A program made the translations under genes and the position numbers. From Pseudomonadota bacterium (GTDB taxonomy: Bacteria > Pseudomonadota > Gammaproteobacteria > Pseudomonadales > Moraxellaceae), in contig JAJZBU010000015.1 of the NCBI GenBank assembly GCA_021851865.1, positions 1 through 62,276 on the forward strand: a stretch of DNA of 62,276 nucleotides, given 5' to 3'. Below are positions 36,940-47,719 of this stretch, in pieces. The notes below the pieces were generated by a model. The model was not told the origin of the DNA, searched no databases, and saw only the letters and a list, made by a program, of their open reading frames with translations. Within the stretch, counting starts at the first letter, position 1, and every line of letters begins with the position of its first letter.

Positions 36940-38213
36940 AGAGACGCTGGCTGTGCTGGCTGCTGTCGGGTCTGAGCGTCTTGGCGCAGGCCGAGACGGA
37001 TCTGCTCGGCGTGCGCAGCTGGTCGAGCGCCGCGCACACCCGCTATGTGCTCGATCTCTCGGCGGCGCCGCACTATCAATTGAGCCCGGACAGTACGCCG
37101 GGTCAGGTGTGGGTCGATCTGCCGGATGTGCACCAAGTGGCGGCGCACCCTTTGAATCCGAAACCGGATGGACTGGTGAGCAGCATCGCCTTCGAGACGG
37201 CGGGCGACGGCCTGCGTCTGCGCCTCGACCTGCACGACGCCGCCTCGCCCGTGGTCTTTCTTCTGCCACCAGCGACCCGGCATCCGGGCTATCGCCTGGT
37301 CGTCGATCTGATCGCGCATGATGATGAGCCGCCTGCTGCGCCAGCGACGCCAGCGACGACTTCGCCATCTCCGTCGCTATCGCTATCGCCAACGCCAACG
37401 CCAACGCCAACGCCAACCCAGGTGGCAGAGGCAGAGGCAGAGACGGCGCGGCGCGATGTGGTCGTGGCGATCGATGCCGGGCACGGTGGCCAGGACACCG
37501 GCGCCATCGGGCCGGGTGCCGTCTATGAGAAGACGGTGACCCTGGCGATCGCCCGTTCCCTGCAAAAACAGATGTCGGCGGTCAAGGGCTTGCGGCCGGT
37601 GCTGACGCGTGATGGCGACTATTTCATCCCTCTGGTGGAACGGCGCGAGATCGCCCGTCGCCACTATCATGCCGACATCTTCATCTCCATCCACGCCGAC
37701 GCCTCGCCGAGTCGTGGCGCCAGTGGTGCTTCCGTCTTCGCGCTCTCCCTCAAGGGCGCCAACACCGCGACCTCACGCTTTGCCCGTGCCCTGGCGGAAC
37801 GCGAGAACCAGGCTGATCAGGTGGGCGGCATCAAGGTTCCCGAGCACGACGACGTCCTCGCCGGTGTTCTCGCCGACATGGTCGTCGAAGGCTCGCTCGA
37901 GCACAGCCTGCACCTAGGTGGCGACATCCTCGATGAGCTCAAGGGCTTCAGCCCGCTACACTCGCATCACGTCGAGCAGGCCGGTTTTGCCGTGCTCAAA
38001 GAGCCGGGTATGGTCTCCCTGCTGGTTGAAAATGGATTCATCACCAATCGGCACGAAGAGCAGCATCTGATCGACGCGGCGTATCAGGAACGTCTGGCGC
38101 ACGCCATCTTGCAGGGTGTCGAACGCTATTGCCGTCATTATCCCCTGCCCGGCACTTATTTCGCCTGGCAGCGGCAACAGTCTGCGCACCCGCGCACGGC
38201 CGAGGTGAACTGA
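36936..38213 (+). CDS. amiC: N-acetylmuramoyl-L-alanine amidase with AMIN domain (AmiB/AmiC type)
   Basis: A 425-residue periplasmic amidase. Signal peptide to about residue 20, AMIN domain (about 22-128), low-complexity linker (about 130-170) made of dipeptide repeats SLSL, PTPTPTPTPT and AEAEAE, then the Amidase_3 zinc domain. The metal and catalytic residues are visible in DAGHGGQD, EKTVTL, SIHADA and VENGFI. It splits septal peptidoglycan. Neighbour order tsaE-amidase-mutL is standard; overlaps mutL by 1 base (TGATG). Confidence 0.95.
   Translation: MKRRWLCWLLSGLSVLAQAETDLLGVRSWSSAAHTRYVLDLSAAPHYQLSPDSTPGQVWVDLPDVHQVAAHPLNPKPDGLVSSIAFETAGDGLRLRLDLHDAASPVVFLLPPATRHPGYRLVVDLIAHDDEPPAAPATPATTSPSPSLSLSPTPTPTPTPTQVAEAEAETARRDVVVAIDAGHGGQDTGAIGPGAVYEKTVTLAIARSLQKQMSAVKGLRPVLTRDGDYFIPLVERREIARRHYHADIFISIHADASPSRGASGASVFALSLKGANTATSRFARALAERENQADQVGGIKVPEHDDVLAGVLADMVVEGSLEHSLHLGGDILDELKGFSPLHSHHVEQAGFAVLKEPGMVSLLVENGFITNRHEEQHLIDAAYQERLAHAILQGVERYCRHYPLPGTYFAWQRQQSAHPRTAEVN
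37387..37441 (+). repeat. Hexanucleotide repeats in the AmiC linker
   Basis: Five perfect copies of CGCCAA (37387-37416) followed by three of GGCAGA (37424-37441); two copies of a TCGCTA-like unit precede. All units are 6 bases, so gain or loss of copies would change the linker length by two residues without shifting the frame. Confidence 0.9.
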
Positions 38214-39991
38214 TGGCGCGGATCTGCGCGCTCGACGCCCGTCTCGCCAACCAGATCGCCGCCGGCGAAGTGGTCGAGCGCCCGGCCTCGGTGCTCAAGG
38301 AGTTGCTCGAGAACGCGATCGACGCCGGCGCGCGCCAGATCGACATCGACATCGAGCGTGGTGGTGTCCAGTTCATCCGTGTGCGTGACGACGGTGAAGG
38401 CATCGCGCACGCCGACCTGCCGCTGGCGGTGCAACGGCACGCCACCAGCAAGATTCATGCGGAGGAGGATCTCGAGGCCGTCGCCACCCTGGGGTTTCGT
38501 GGCGAGGCCCTGGCCGCCATCGCTTCCGTCTCGCGCCTGCAACTGGTGTCGCGGGCGGTCGGCAGCGACCTCGCTTACCGCGTCCTGTGCGAGGGACGCG
38601 AGATGAGCGCCCGCGTCGAGCCTGCCGCCCATCCCGAAGGCACGACGGTCGAGATGCGCGATCTCTTTTTCAATACACCGGCACGACGCAAGTTTCTGCG
38701 CAGCGAGAGCACCGAGTTCGACCATATCCAAGACGTCGTGCGCAAGCTGGCGCTGGCCAGTTTTTCCATCCGCCTGCGTCTGCGTCACAACGGTCGGGAG
38801 ATCCTCGATCTGCCGGCAGTCAGCGCGACGAGCACGGCGGATCGGCGCTTGCGGCAGATTCTCGGCGAGTCTTTTGCGACGGCGGCGGTGAGCATCGATG
38901 AGACCGCCGCCGGTCTGCGCCTGCACGGCTGGATGGGGTTGCCGACGCACGCCCGGGCGCAAGCGGACCTGCAGTTTTTTTACGTCAATGGTCGTATCGT
39001 GCGCGATCGTGTCGTCGCCCATGCCGTGCGCAAGGCTTACGCCGACGTGCTCTATCAGGCGCGCCACCCGGTCTACCTGCTCTATCTCGAGCTCGATCCG
39101 GCGGCGGTGGACGTCAATGTGCATCCGACCAAACACGAGGTGCGGTTTCGCGATCAACGCCTGGTGCATGACTTCATTTTTCGCAGCCTGCACCGCTCCT
39201 TGGCGCAACCGGTCGGTGGCGCCGTCAGTCGTTTGCCGGCGGCCACCCTGCCGCCGCATGTCGCCGCGTCAACACCTTCATCGGCACAGGTGCAGCAGGC
39301 CCTGCAGGGGCAGCTGGCGCTGCGCGCCGCATTGGGGGTGCCGGTGACGGCAAGTGGCGCGACGACGACCACTGTGGCCGAAGCGACGCCGCTTGCGGCG
39401 GACGAGGACTGGCCGCTCGGTTTCGCCCTTGGACAGGTGCATGGCATTTACATCCTGGCGCAGAACCGGCACGGCCTGGTCGTGGTCGACATGCACGCCG
39501 CCCACGAGCGCATCACCTATGAAGGCTTGAAAGCCGCCTGGGCGCAAGGGCGCATCGCGCGTCAGCCACTGCTCTTGCCGGTGGCGGTCAGCCTCAGCGC
39601 GCGCGAGGTGGAGCGGCTGTTGCGCAGCGCCGAGGAGCTCGCCGAGCTCGGTCTCGAGATCGAACAGGCCGGTCCCGAACAGGTCTGGGTGCGCGCCATG
39701 CCGGCGTTGTTGCCGGCGCAGGAGGCGGAGTCCTTGCTGCGCGATCTGCTCGCCGATCTGCTCGTCGAGGGGGTGAGCAGTCGCTTGCAGGATCGCCAGC
39801 ACGAAGTATTGTCGACCTTGGCCTGTCACGCCGCCGTGCGCGCCGGGCGGGTCTTGAGCCTGAGCGAGATGAATGCCCTGCTGCGCGAGATGGAAGCGAC
39901 GGAACGCAGCGCGCAGTGCAACCATGGCCGGCCGACCTCGGTGCAGTTGTCGTTGGCCGATCTCGATCGGTGGTTCCTGCGTGGCCGCTAG
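38213..39991 (+). CDS. mutL: DNA mismatch repair protein MutL (endonuclease-type)
   Basis: A 592-residue protein. N-terminal GHKL ATPase: ELLENAIDAGA, DDGEGI, GFRGEALAAIASVS, and the NPTK-like loop region VNVHPTKHEVRF. The C-terminal domain carries DMHAAHERITYE, matching the endonuclease motif DQHA-x2-E-x4-E except Met for Gln, with ACHAAVRAG and CNHGRPT. It is therefore likely a nicking MutL for a host without MutH. Start ATG 38213 overlaps the amiC stop. Confidence 0.96.
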   Translation: MARICALDARLANQIAAGEVVERPASVLKELLENAIDAGARQIDIDIERGGVQFIRVRDDGEGIAHADLPLAVQRHATSKIHAEEDLEAVATLGFRGEALAAIASVSRLQLVSRAVGSDLAYRVLCEGREMSARVEPAAHPEGTTVEMRDLFFNTPARRKFLRSESTEFDHIQDVVRKLALASFSIRLRLRHNGREILDLPAVSATSTADRRLRQILGESFATAAVSIDETAAGLRLHGWMGLPTHARAQADLQFFYVNGRIVRDRVVAHAVRKAYADVLYQARHPVYLLYLELDPAAVDVNVHPTKHEVRFRDQRLVHDFIFRSLHRSLAQPVGGAVSRLPAATLPPHVAASTPSSAQVQQALQGQLALRAALGVPVTASGATTTTVAEATPLAADEDWPLGFALGQVHGIYILAQNRHGLVVVDMHAAHERITYEGLKAAWAQGRIARQPLLLPVAVSLSAREVERLLRSAEELAELGLEIEQAGPEQVWVRAMPALLPAQEAESLLRDLLADLLVEGVSSRLQDRQHEVLSTLACHAAVRAGRVLSLSEMNALLREMEATERSAQCNHGRPTSVQLSLADLDRWFLRGR

Positions 39992-40922
39992 CACATCGCT
40001 GCCGACGGTCCTGGCCCTGATGGGGCCGACCGCCTCGGGCAAAACGGCGCTCGCCGTCGAGCTCGTGCAAAGGGCGCCCATGGAGATCATCTCGGTCGAC
40101 TCGGGCATGGTCTATCGCGGCATGGACATCGGCACCGCCAAGCCTGACGCCGCCACCTTGGCTGTGGCCCCGCACCATCTCATCGATGTGCGCGATCCGA
40201 GCGACCCTTACAGCGCCGCCGACTTTCGTCGTGACGCCCTGGCTTGCATCACCGACATTCTGGCGCGCGGCCGGCAACCTCTGCTCGTCGGCGGCAGCAT
40301 GCTCTATTTCAAGGTGCTGCGCGACGGCTTGACCGAACTGCCGCAGGCTGATGGCGCCCTGCGCGCCGCCATCGAAGCGGCGGCGGCGGCGCAGGGTTGG
40401 CCGGCTCTGCACGCCCGGCTGGCGCGCGTCGACCCCGCGACGGCGGCGCGCCTGCAGGCGAGCGACAGCCAGCGCATCCAGCGCGCTCTCGAAGTCTACG
40501 AACTCACCGGTGAACCGCTCTCGGCCTGGCATGCGCGCACACGTGACCAGGCCCTGCCTTTTCGTCTGCGCCAGTTCGCCCTGTGGCCGCAGGACCGCGA
40601 TGTTCTGCACGCTCGGATCGGCCAGCGTCTCGAGCAGATGTGGGCGCAGGGCTTGGTCGCCGAGGTGCAGGCCCTGTGCGAGCTGACGCCGGCGAACCCG
40701 GATCTTCCCGCCTGGCGCAGCGTCGGCTACCGCCAGGTTCTCGCCTACCTGCAGGGTGATTACGACAGGAGCGAGCTCGAAGAGCGCGCGCTTTTCGCCA
40801 CCCGGCAGTTGGCCAAGCGGCAGCTGACCTGGTTGCGCAGTTTCGATGGGATCGAAGGGCGCGATCCCTTTCGTCTGCATCTCGATGAACTTGTGCGCTG
40901 GATCTTGCAAAATCGTGACTGA
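39981..40922 (+). CDS. miaA: tRNA dimethylallyltransferase MiaA
   Basis: A 313-residue enzyme that adds the isopentenyl group to A37 of tRNAs reading UNN codons. P-loop GPTASGKT, then SVDSGMVYRGMDIGTAKP, and QRALEVYELTG. The start is GTG 39981, overlapping mutL by 11 bases and placing the P-loop at the normal distance from the N-terminus. Followed by a terminator-like hairpin before hfq. Confidence 0.95.
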   Translation: MAASTSLPTVLALMGPTASGKTALAVELVQRAPMEIISVDSGMVYRGMDIGTAKPDAATLAVAPHHLIDVRDPSDPYSAADFRRDALACITDILARGRQPLLVGGSMLYFKVLRDGLTELPQADGALRAAIEAAAAAQGWPALHARLARVDPATAARLQASDSQRIQRALEVYELTGEPLSAWHARTRDQALPFRLRQFALWPQDRDVLHARIGQRLEQMWAQGLVAEVQALCELTPANPDLPAWRSVGYRQVLAYLQGDYDRSELEERALFATRQLAKRQLTWLRSFDGIEGRDPFRLHLDELVRWILQNRD

Positions 40923-40943
40923 AGCGCCAAAGTTACAAACCTC

Positions 40944-40970
40944 TCGCCTTCCCCGTAGAAGGCGATTTTT
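40944..40970 (+). terminator. Rho-independent terminator or attenuator between miaA and hfq
   Basis: TCGCCTTC and GAAGGCGA pair perfectly around a 6-base loop and are followed directly by five T residues. It could end part of the miaA transcripts and so uncouple hfq, which has its own strong ribosome-binding site. A good -35 box TTGACT follows at 40978, but no convincing -10 box is found. Confidence 0.75.
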
Positions 40971-41020
40971 GCGCTGGTTGACTTTTCGTCCGATTTGGAC
41001 CGTTTAGGAGGTAGCTCGTC

Positions 41021-41320
41021 ATGTCCAAGGGTCAGACCTTGCAGGATCCTTTTCTCAATGCCTTGCGCAAAGAGCGCATCCCCGTATCGATCTTTCTCGT
41101 CAACGGTATCAAGCTGCAAGGCCAGATCGAGTCCTTCGATCAATACGTCGTCCTGCTCAAGAACACGGTCAGTCAGATGGTCTATAAACACGCCATCAGC
41201 ACCGTCGTTCCGGCGCGCAATCCGCGCACATCGCCGGGCGCGACGACGACGGGCACGACCGGGCACTACAGCGCCAGTGATTTCACCGAGGAAGACGAGG
41301 CGGATCGCCAGCCCTATTGA
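41021..41320 (+). CDS. hfq: RNA chaperone Hfq
   Basis: A 99-residue Sm-like protein. Sm1 ([19 protein letters not shown] to YVVLLKN) and Sm2 with YKHAIST are fully conserved; a C-terminal tail rich in Ser, Thr and Gly ends acidic. It pairs small RNAs with mRNAs. AGGAGG is placed 9 bases before the ATG. Followed 34 bases later by hflX. Confidence 0.98.
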   Translation: MSKGQTLQDPFLNALRKERIPVSIFLVNGIKLQGQIESFDQYVVLLKNTVSQMVYKHAISTVVPARNPRTSPGATTTGTTGHYSASDFTEEDEADRQPY

Positions 41321-41354
41321 TGAATGTTCGGGTCGTGTGACCCATGAGGTGTCT

Positions 41355-42641
41355 TTGGAGTATTTCGAACGCCCGGTCGGTGGTGAGCGGGCGCTTCTCG
41401 TGCATATGTCGCTGCAGGAAGCGGCCAGCCGCGATGATCTGGATGAGTTCGCCGAGCTCGCTCGCTCCGCTGGCGTGCAGGTTTTGCAACTGGTCCTGGC
41501 GCGTCGCCCGCGTCCAGACGCGCGCACTTACGTCGGGCGCGGCAAACTCGAGGAAATTCGCGCCCTGGTCGAGGAACATGACGCCGAGGTCGTGCTCTTT
41601 GACCATACCCTGACACCGGCGCAGGAACGTAATCTCGAGCGCGAGCTGTCCTGCCGTGTCCTCGATCGAACCGGCCTGATTCTCGACATTTTCGCGCAAC
41701 GCGCCAGAACGCATGAAGGCAAACTCCAGGTCGAGCTGGCGCAGCTTGAGCATCTGTCCTCGCGCCTGGTGCGAGGCTGGACCCATCTCGAGCGACAAAA
41801 AGGCGGTATCGGCTTGCGCGGTCCCGGTGAGACGCAGCTGGAGACGGATCGTCGCCTGCTGCGGCAGAGGGTGGCCCAGCTCAAGTTGCGCCTCGAAGAC
41901 GTGCGACGCACGCGTTCCCTCGGGCGCCAGGCGCGCCGCAAGGCGTCGGTGCCGGTCGTGGCTCTGGTCGGATACACCAATGCCGGCAAGTCGACCTTGT
42001 TCAATCAGCTCTGTGCGGCCTCGGTCTACGCCGCCGACCAGCTCTTCGCCACCCTCGATCCGACCCTGCGCCGTTGGCGACTGGAGGGGTTGGGGGAGGT
42101 CGTCTTCGCCGACACGGTGGGTTTTTTGCGCGACCTGCCGCATCATCTGGTCGATGCCTTTCGCGCTACCCTCGAGGAGACGGTCGATGCTGATCTCCTG
42201 CTGCAGGTGGTCGACGTCGCCAGCAGTGAGCGCGAGCGCCAGATGGCCGCCGTCGAGGAGGTCCTGCAAGCGGTCGGCGCCGACGCCGTGCCGCGCTTGC
42301 TCGTCTACAACAAGATCGATCTGTTGCCAGAGCGGACGCCACGCGTCGACGTCGATGAGCAGGGTCAGGCGTGCGCCGTGTGGCTGGCCGCGCGCGAGGG
42401 CCAGGGGCTCGATCTCCTGCGCCAGGCCATCGTCGATCGCCTCGGTCGACACCGCGCCTGGCGGCTTTTGCTGGCGCCGGCGCAGGGACGTCTGCGGGCA
42501 CAACTTTATGAGCAGCAGGTGGTGCGTGAAGAGAGCATCGACGCCGAAGGTCGTTCGCATCTGCACATCGAGATGGCCGAGAACAGCCTGCGCCACCTGG
42601 TCGAGCAGGCGGGCCTGAATCTGACGGAGATCCTCTCGTGA
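41355..42641 (+). CDS. hflX: Ribosome-rescue GTPase HflX
   Basis: About 428 residues. An N-terminal HflX domain (VGRGKLEEIRALV...DAEVVLFDHTLTPAQERNLE) and the glycine-rich segment GIGLRGPGETQLETDRR precede the G domain: GYTNAGKSTLFN, DTVGFLRDLP, NKID. It splits stalled 70S ribosomes. Start uncertain: TTG 41355 (MEYFERP) has GAGG 5 bases upstream; GTG 41349 and ATG 41406 are alternatives. Overlaps lrgA by 4 bases. Confidence 0.93.
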   Translation: MEYFERPVGGERALLVHMSLQEAASRDDLDEFAELARSAGVQVLQLVLARRPRPDARTYVGRGKLEEIRALVEEHDAEVVLFDHTLTPAQERNLERELSCRVLDRTGLILDIFAQRARTHEGKLQVELAQLEHLSSRLVRGWTHLERQKGGIGLRGPGETQLETDRRLLRQRVAQLKLRLEDVRRTRSLGRQARRKASVPVVALVGYTNAGKSTLFNQLCAASVYAADQLFATLDPTLRRWRLEGLGEVVFADTVGFLRDLPHHLVDAFRATLEETVDADLLLQVVDVASSERERQMAAVEEVLQAVGADAVPRLLVYNKIDLLPERTPRVDVDEQGQACAVWLAAREGQGLDLLRQAIVDRLGRHRAWRLLLAPAQGRLRAQLYEQQVVREESIDAEGRSHLHIEMAENSLRHLVEQAGLNLTEILS

Positions 42642-43018
42642 AGTGGCGCGAGCATGGCCGGCAAGTGTTGGAGTCCCTGGCTGTGGCCGTGTTGCTCTGG
42701 GCCTACTATGCCGGCGCCGATTTTTTACATCGCCACTTTCTCGTCATGGTGCCGGCCGCGGTCGTCGGCATGCTCCTGCTTCTGACGACCCTGCTCCTGT
42801 TCGGGCGGGTGCCGCTGTGGATCGAGCGCGGCCTGCAGCCTTGGTTGCGCCACTTCACCTTGTTTCTGCTGCCACCGACGGTGGGCGTCCTGGCGGTGTG
42901 GCCGCAGGTGCGGGCGCAGGCCTTCCCCTTTTTGGTGACCCTGCTGCTGGCGACCCTGATCCCCCTCTATTTTGGCGCGCACGCTTTTCGCGCCTTCAGT
43001 CGGCGGTGGCCACGATGA
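42638..43018 (+). CDS. CidA/LrgA family holin-like membrane protein
   Basis: A 126-residue protein with four hydrophobic helices and the family pattern HFLVMVPAAVVGMLLLL followed by a charged turn and LFLLPPTVGVLAVWPQV. CidA/LrgA proteins act with LrgB/CidB in murein hydrolase or overflow-metabolite control. GTG start overlaps the hflX stop (GTGA), so it is coupled to hflX. hflK/hflC, the more usual neighbours, are missing here. Confidence 0.85.
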   Translation: MKWREHGRQVLESLAVAVLLWAYYAGADFLHRHFLVMVPAAVVGMLLLLTTLLLFGRVPLWIERGLQPWLRHFTLFLLPPTVGVLAVWPQVRAQAFPFLVTLLLATLIPLYFGAHAFRAFSRRWPR

Positions 43019-43704
43019 GTCTTGGCGGCTGGTGGTTGCTGGCGACCCTCGTCGTCTATCTCTTCGCCGACATCCTGCAACAGCGCCTCGGCTGGTTGAT
43101 TTTGCAGCCCATGCTCACCAGCGTGCTCATCCTGGCGGCGGCGGTGGCTTGGCGCGGCCAAGACATCCAGGCGTATCGCCAGGCGACGGCGCCTTTGGTC
43201 TGGGTCGCCGGCCCTCTGACCGTGGGTATGGCGATCCCATTGTTTCGTGAACGCGCCTTGATCCTGGCGCAGTGGCGGCCGCTGCTGCTGACCCTGCTGC
43301 TCGGCTCCCTGCTGGCTTCGGGTTCGGCTTTTGCTCTCGCCTGCCTGTGGCAGTTGCCGCATTCTGTGGCCAAGGCTTTTCTCACCCGTGCCATCAGCCT
43401 TCCTTTCTGTTTGCCGGTGGCGCATCTGGTCGGCGCGCCGGTCGGGCTGGCGGCGGTCATCGTCGGCATCAGCGGTGTTTTCGGCGGCATTGCCGCGCCC
43501 TTGCTTTTGTCGGTGCGCTATGACGAGGCGTCGCGTGGCGTCGCCATGGGCTTGGCGGCGCACGGCATCGGCACCGCCGTCGCTTTGCGTCTGTCGGTGC
43601 GGACGGGCGCGCACGCCGCCTTGGCGATGATGCTCAACGGACTCATCACCAGCCTCTGGCTGCCCTGGCTGTGGCGACATGCCGCCTACGTCGTTGGGTT
43701 CTGA
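43015..43704 (+). CDS. LrgB/CidB family membrane protein
   Basis: A 229-residue protein with about seven hydrophobic segments. LQPMLTSVLILAA near the N-terminus, and the long conserved block ALTRA-like SVAKAFLTRAISLPFCLPVA ... IVGISGVFGGIAAPLLL and GLAAHGIGTAVAL are typical of LrgB. Partner of the preceding LrgA-like protein, with a 4-base ATGA overlap. The frame stays open upstream into the lrgA region, but family alignment starts at ATG 43015. Confidence 0.88.
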   Translation: MSLGGWWLLATLVVYLFADILQQRLGWLILQPMLTSVLILAAAVAWRGQDIQAYRQATAPLVWVAGPLTVGMAIPLFRERALILAQWRPLLLTLLLGSLLASGSAFALACLWQLPHSVAKAFLTRAISLPFCLPVAHLVGAPVGLAAVIVGISGVFGGIAAPLLLSVRYDEASRGVAMGLAAHGIGTAVALRLSVRTGAHAALAMMLNGLITSLWLPWLWRHAAYVVGF

Positions 43705-43776
43705 TGGCCGGGGGCTCGTGTTATCATAGGACTTTTGTCGCGCGTCGTGGACGCTGTCGAGGGGGGTGAAAGGGGC

Positions 43777-44946
43777 GTGGGTCGAGATCTCGAGCGTTGG
43801 TTGTTGCCGGATGGGGTGGAGGATGTCCTGCCAGAGCAGGCGCGCGCTCTCGAGCATTTGCGCCGGCGCTGTCTCGACCTGTACGCCGCGCATGGTTTTG
43901 ACTTGGTCATCCCGCCGCTGCTCGAGTTTCGTGCGTCCTTGCTCACCGGTGTCGGCCAGGATCTCGCCCTGAGCACGTTCACCCTGGTCGATCAGGCCTC
44001 CGGTCATCAACTCGGTCTGCGCGCCGACATGACGCCGCAAGTGGCGCGCATCGACGCGCATGGCCGCCCGCTGACGGGGGTGGCGCGCTACTGCTATGCC
44101 GGCATCGTCCTGCAGGCACGGCGGCGAGCTCTCGGCGATCGACGCTGCCAGATGCAGATGGGCTGCGAGATCTTTGGGCATGCCGGCGGCGCTGCCGATC
44201 GCGAGATCCTCAGCCTGACGCTGCAGAGCCTGCAGTTGGCAGGCTGCCAGCGCGTCGTCCTCGAACTCGGCCACGCCGGCATCTTGCGTGCTCTCCTGTC
44301 CGAGTCATTGCTGCGTGAGCGCAGCGAGCAACTGTTCGCCATGCTGCAGCGCAAGGCCAAGCCGGAGATCGCTGCCGCCCTGGTCGATGAGCCGCAGTTG
44401 CGTGATTTACTGCTCGCTCTGGTCGATGGCGCCGGCGATCGCAGCGTCCTGTCCCATGCCCGGCGTCTGGCGGTGGACGTGCCGGCGATGCAGCCGGCCC
44501 TGGATGAACTCGAGCACGCCTGCGCGCATATTGAGCGTCATTTCCCGGCGGTACAGATCTATATCGATCTGAGTGAGTTGCGCGGCTATCGTTATCACAC
44601 CGGTCTGATTTTCGCAGCTTACGTCGAAGGCGGCCACGTCGAGGTTGCCAAAGGCGGTCGCTATGACGACGTCGGCCAGGCTTTTGGGCGCGCGCGTCCC
44701 GCCACCGGCTTCAGCCTCGACCTGCTCTCTCTGAGCGCCTTCTCGGCGCTGGCCGCCGGCCTGATCTGGGCGCCGAGCGATGAAGACGCCGAGCTCCTCG
44801 CCCTCATCGACCATTTGCGGCGTAGCGGTGAGCGGGTCTTGCGCGCGCTCCCCGAAGAAACCCCGATCGACGCAAAGATGCGTGGTCTCGATCGTCGTAT
44901 CGACAAAGTGGCGGGACGGTGGGTCGTCCAGCCATGGCATTCCTGA
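43777..44946 (+). CDS. hisZ: ATP phosphoribosyltransferase regulatory subunit HisZ
   Basis: About 389 residues, a HisRS-like paralogue lacking tRNA-binding parts. RWLLPDGVEDVLP at the start, GLRADMTPQVARIDAH, and the later block RGYRYHTGLIFAAYVEGG are diagnostic. It activates the short form of HisG in histidine synthesis; hisG is not in the window. The start is uncertain: GTG 43777 (GGGGG upstream) fits the family; TTG 43735 is the longest option. Precedes purA by 30 bases, a common gammaproteobacterial order. Confidence 0.92.
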   Translation: MGRDLERWLLPDGVEDVLPEQARALEHLRRRCLDLYAAHGFDLVIPPLLEFRASLLTGVGQDLALSTFTLVDQASGHQLGLRADMTPQVARIDAHGRPLTGVARYCYAGIVLQARRRALGDRRCQMQMGCEIFGHAGGAADREILSLTLQSLQLAGCQRVVLELGHAGILRALLSESLLRERSEQLFAMLQRKAKPEIAAALVDEPQLRDLLLALVDGAGDRSVLSHARRLAVDVPAMQPALDELEHACAHIERHFPAVQIYIDLSELRGYRYHTGLIFAAYVEGGHVEVAKGGRYDDVGQAFGRARPATGFSLDLLSLSAFSALAAGLIWAPSDEDAELLALIDHLRRSGERVLRALPEETPIDAKMRGLDRRIDKVAGRWVVQPWHS

Positions 44947-46275
<1,329 letters not shown>

Positions 46276-46287
46276 CGGCAATGTACC

Positions 46288-46310
46288 GAGCGGCGCTGGC
46301 GCTGCTCTTT
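46288..46310 (+). terminator. Probable terminator after purA
   Basis: GAGCGGC and GCTGCTC form a 7-bp stem with one G-T pair and a 6-base loop, followed by TTTC. It lies 12 bases past the purA stop, between purA and the converging sthA. Confidence 0.5.
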
Positions 46311-46331
46311 CCCCCGCCGCGCAGTATCACC

Positions 46332-47714
46332 TCAGAACAGACGGTTCAAGCCATTCAGCGCCGCGACACGATAGGCCTCGGCCATGGTCGGGTAGTTGAA
46401 GGTGGTGTTGGCGAAGTACTGCAGGTTGTTCTGGCCGCAGTGCATCACAGCCTGGCCGATGTGAACGATCTCCGAGGCGCCGTCGCCAAAGCAGTGGATG
46501 CCGAGGATCTCCAACGTCTCGCGATGGAAGAGGATCTTCAGCATACCGACGGTCTCTCCGGTGATCTGTGCGCGCGCCAAGTGGCGAAAGAAGGCCTGGC
46601 CGACTTCGTAGGGGATCTGCGCACGCGTCAGCTCCGCCTCGGTCTGGCCGAGTGAGCTGATCTCGGGGATGGTGTAGATGCCGGTCGGCACCTCCGAGAC
46701 GCGCGGCACGTCGGTGGCGCCGACGATGTGCGCCGCGGCGCAGCGGCCCTGGTCGTAGGCGGCTGAGGCGAGGGCGGGCCAGCCGATGACGTCGCCGGCG
46801 GCGTAGATATGCGGCAAGGTGGTCTGGTAGCGCTCATTGATGTGGATCTGACCGCGTTGATTGATCTCGATGCCGAGCGCTTCGAGGCCGAGATCCTGCG
46901 TATTGCCGGTACGGCCGTTGCACCAGAGGATGGCGTCGGCGCGTATTTTTTTGCCTGATTTCAGATCGAGGACGACGCCTTCATCGCTTGTGGTGATGCC
47001 GGCGTAGTGTTCATTGTTGCGTACCAGCACCCCGAGTTCGCGCAGATAGTGGCTGAGGGCGTCGGAGATCTCGTCGTCGAGGAAGGAGAGCAGGGTCGTC
47101 TGCGTGTTGATCAGGTCGACCTTGACGCCCATGCCCTCGAAGATGGAAGCGTATTCGCAACCGATGACGCCGGCGCCGTAGATGATGATCTTGCGCACCG
47201 GTACGTCGAGTTTGAGGATGTTGTCGGAATCGAAGACGCGCGCATGAGTGAAATCGATGTCCTGCGGATGATAGGGACGGGCGCCGGTGGCGATGATGGC
47301 GTGTTCAAAGGCGAGAACATCGCGCCCCCCCTCCTGGTTGCGCACCTCGATGTGATGGGCATCGAGAAAAGTGCCGCGCGAGAAGACGAGCTCGACGTCG
47401 TTGCGCGTGTAGAAGCGTGTGCGCAGGTCGACCTGCTGATCGATGACCTTGCGCGCCCGCGCCAGGAGCTGGGCGAAGCTGAAATGGCGGGGATCACCGG
47501 TGTCGTGCAGCAGTGGGTCGCGGCTGTAGCGGATGAGCTGCCAGACGCTCTGGCGCAGAGCCTTGGAGGGGATGGTGCCGGCGTGAGCGCAGGCGCCACC
47601 GACCTGTGGCCGTTCTTCGACGACGGCGACGCGGCGTCCTTCCTTGGCCAGTTTCATCGCGGCACCTTCGCCGGCGGGACCGGAGCCGAGGATGACGACG
47701 TCATAATTTTGCAT
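46332..47714 (-). CDS. sthA: Soluble pyridine nucleotide transhydrogenase SthA
   Basis: A 460-residue flavoprotein. FAD motif [11 protein letters not shown], then [14 protein letters not shown], in which Thr replaces the second redox cysteine, as expected for SthA rather than dihydrolipoamide dehydrogenase. A second dinucleotide fold [11 protein letters not shown] and the C-terminal dimer domain are complete. It equilibrates NADPH with NAD+. Five bases downstream of plsY. Confidence 0.95.
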   Translation of the reverse strand: MQNYDVVILGSGPAGEGAAMKLAKEGRRVAVVEERPQVGGACAHAGTIPSKALRQSVWQLIRYSRDPLLHDTGDPRHFSFAQLLARARKVIDQQVDLRTRFYTRNDVELVFSRGTFLDAHHIEVRNQEGGRDVLAFEHAIIATGARPYHPQDIDFTHARVFDSDNILKLDVPVRKIIIYGAGVIGCEYASIFEGMGVKVDLINTQTTLLSFLDDEISDALSHYLRELGVLVRNNEHYAGITTSDEGVVLDLKSGKKIRADAILWCNGRTGNTQDLGLEALGIEINQRGQIHINERYQTTLPHIYAAGDVIGWPALASAAYDQGRCAAAHIVGATDVPRVSEVPTGIYTIPEISSLGQTEAELTRAQIPYEVGQAFFRHLARAQITGETVGMLKILFHRETLEILGIHCFGDGASEIVHIGQAVMHCGQNNLQYFANTTFNYPTMAEAYRVAALNGLNRLF

Positions 47715-47719
47715 AGGGT

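Noticed and set aside
40978-41006. Sigma-70 promoter for hfq
   Set aside because: TTGACT is a good -35 box, but the hexamer 17 bases on (CGTTTA) is a poor -10, so it was not annotated.
42643-43014. N-terminal extension of the LrgB frame across lrgA
   Set aside because: The extension is in a different frame from the convincing LrgA product and has no LrgB-like sequence; the 4-base ATGA overlap marks the true start.
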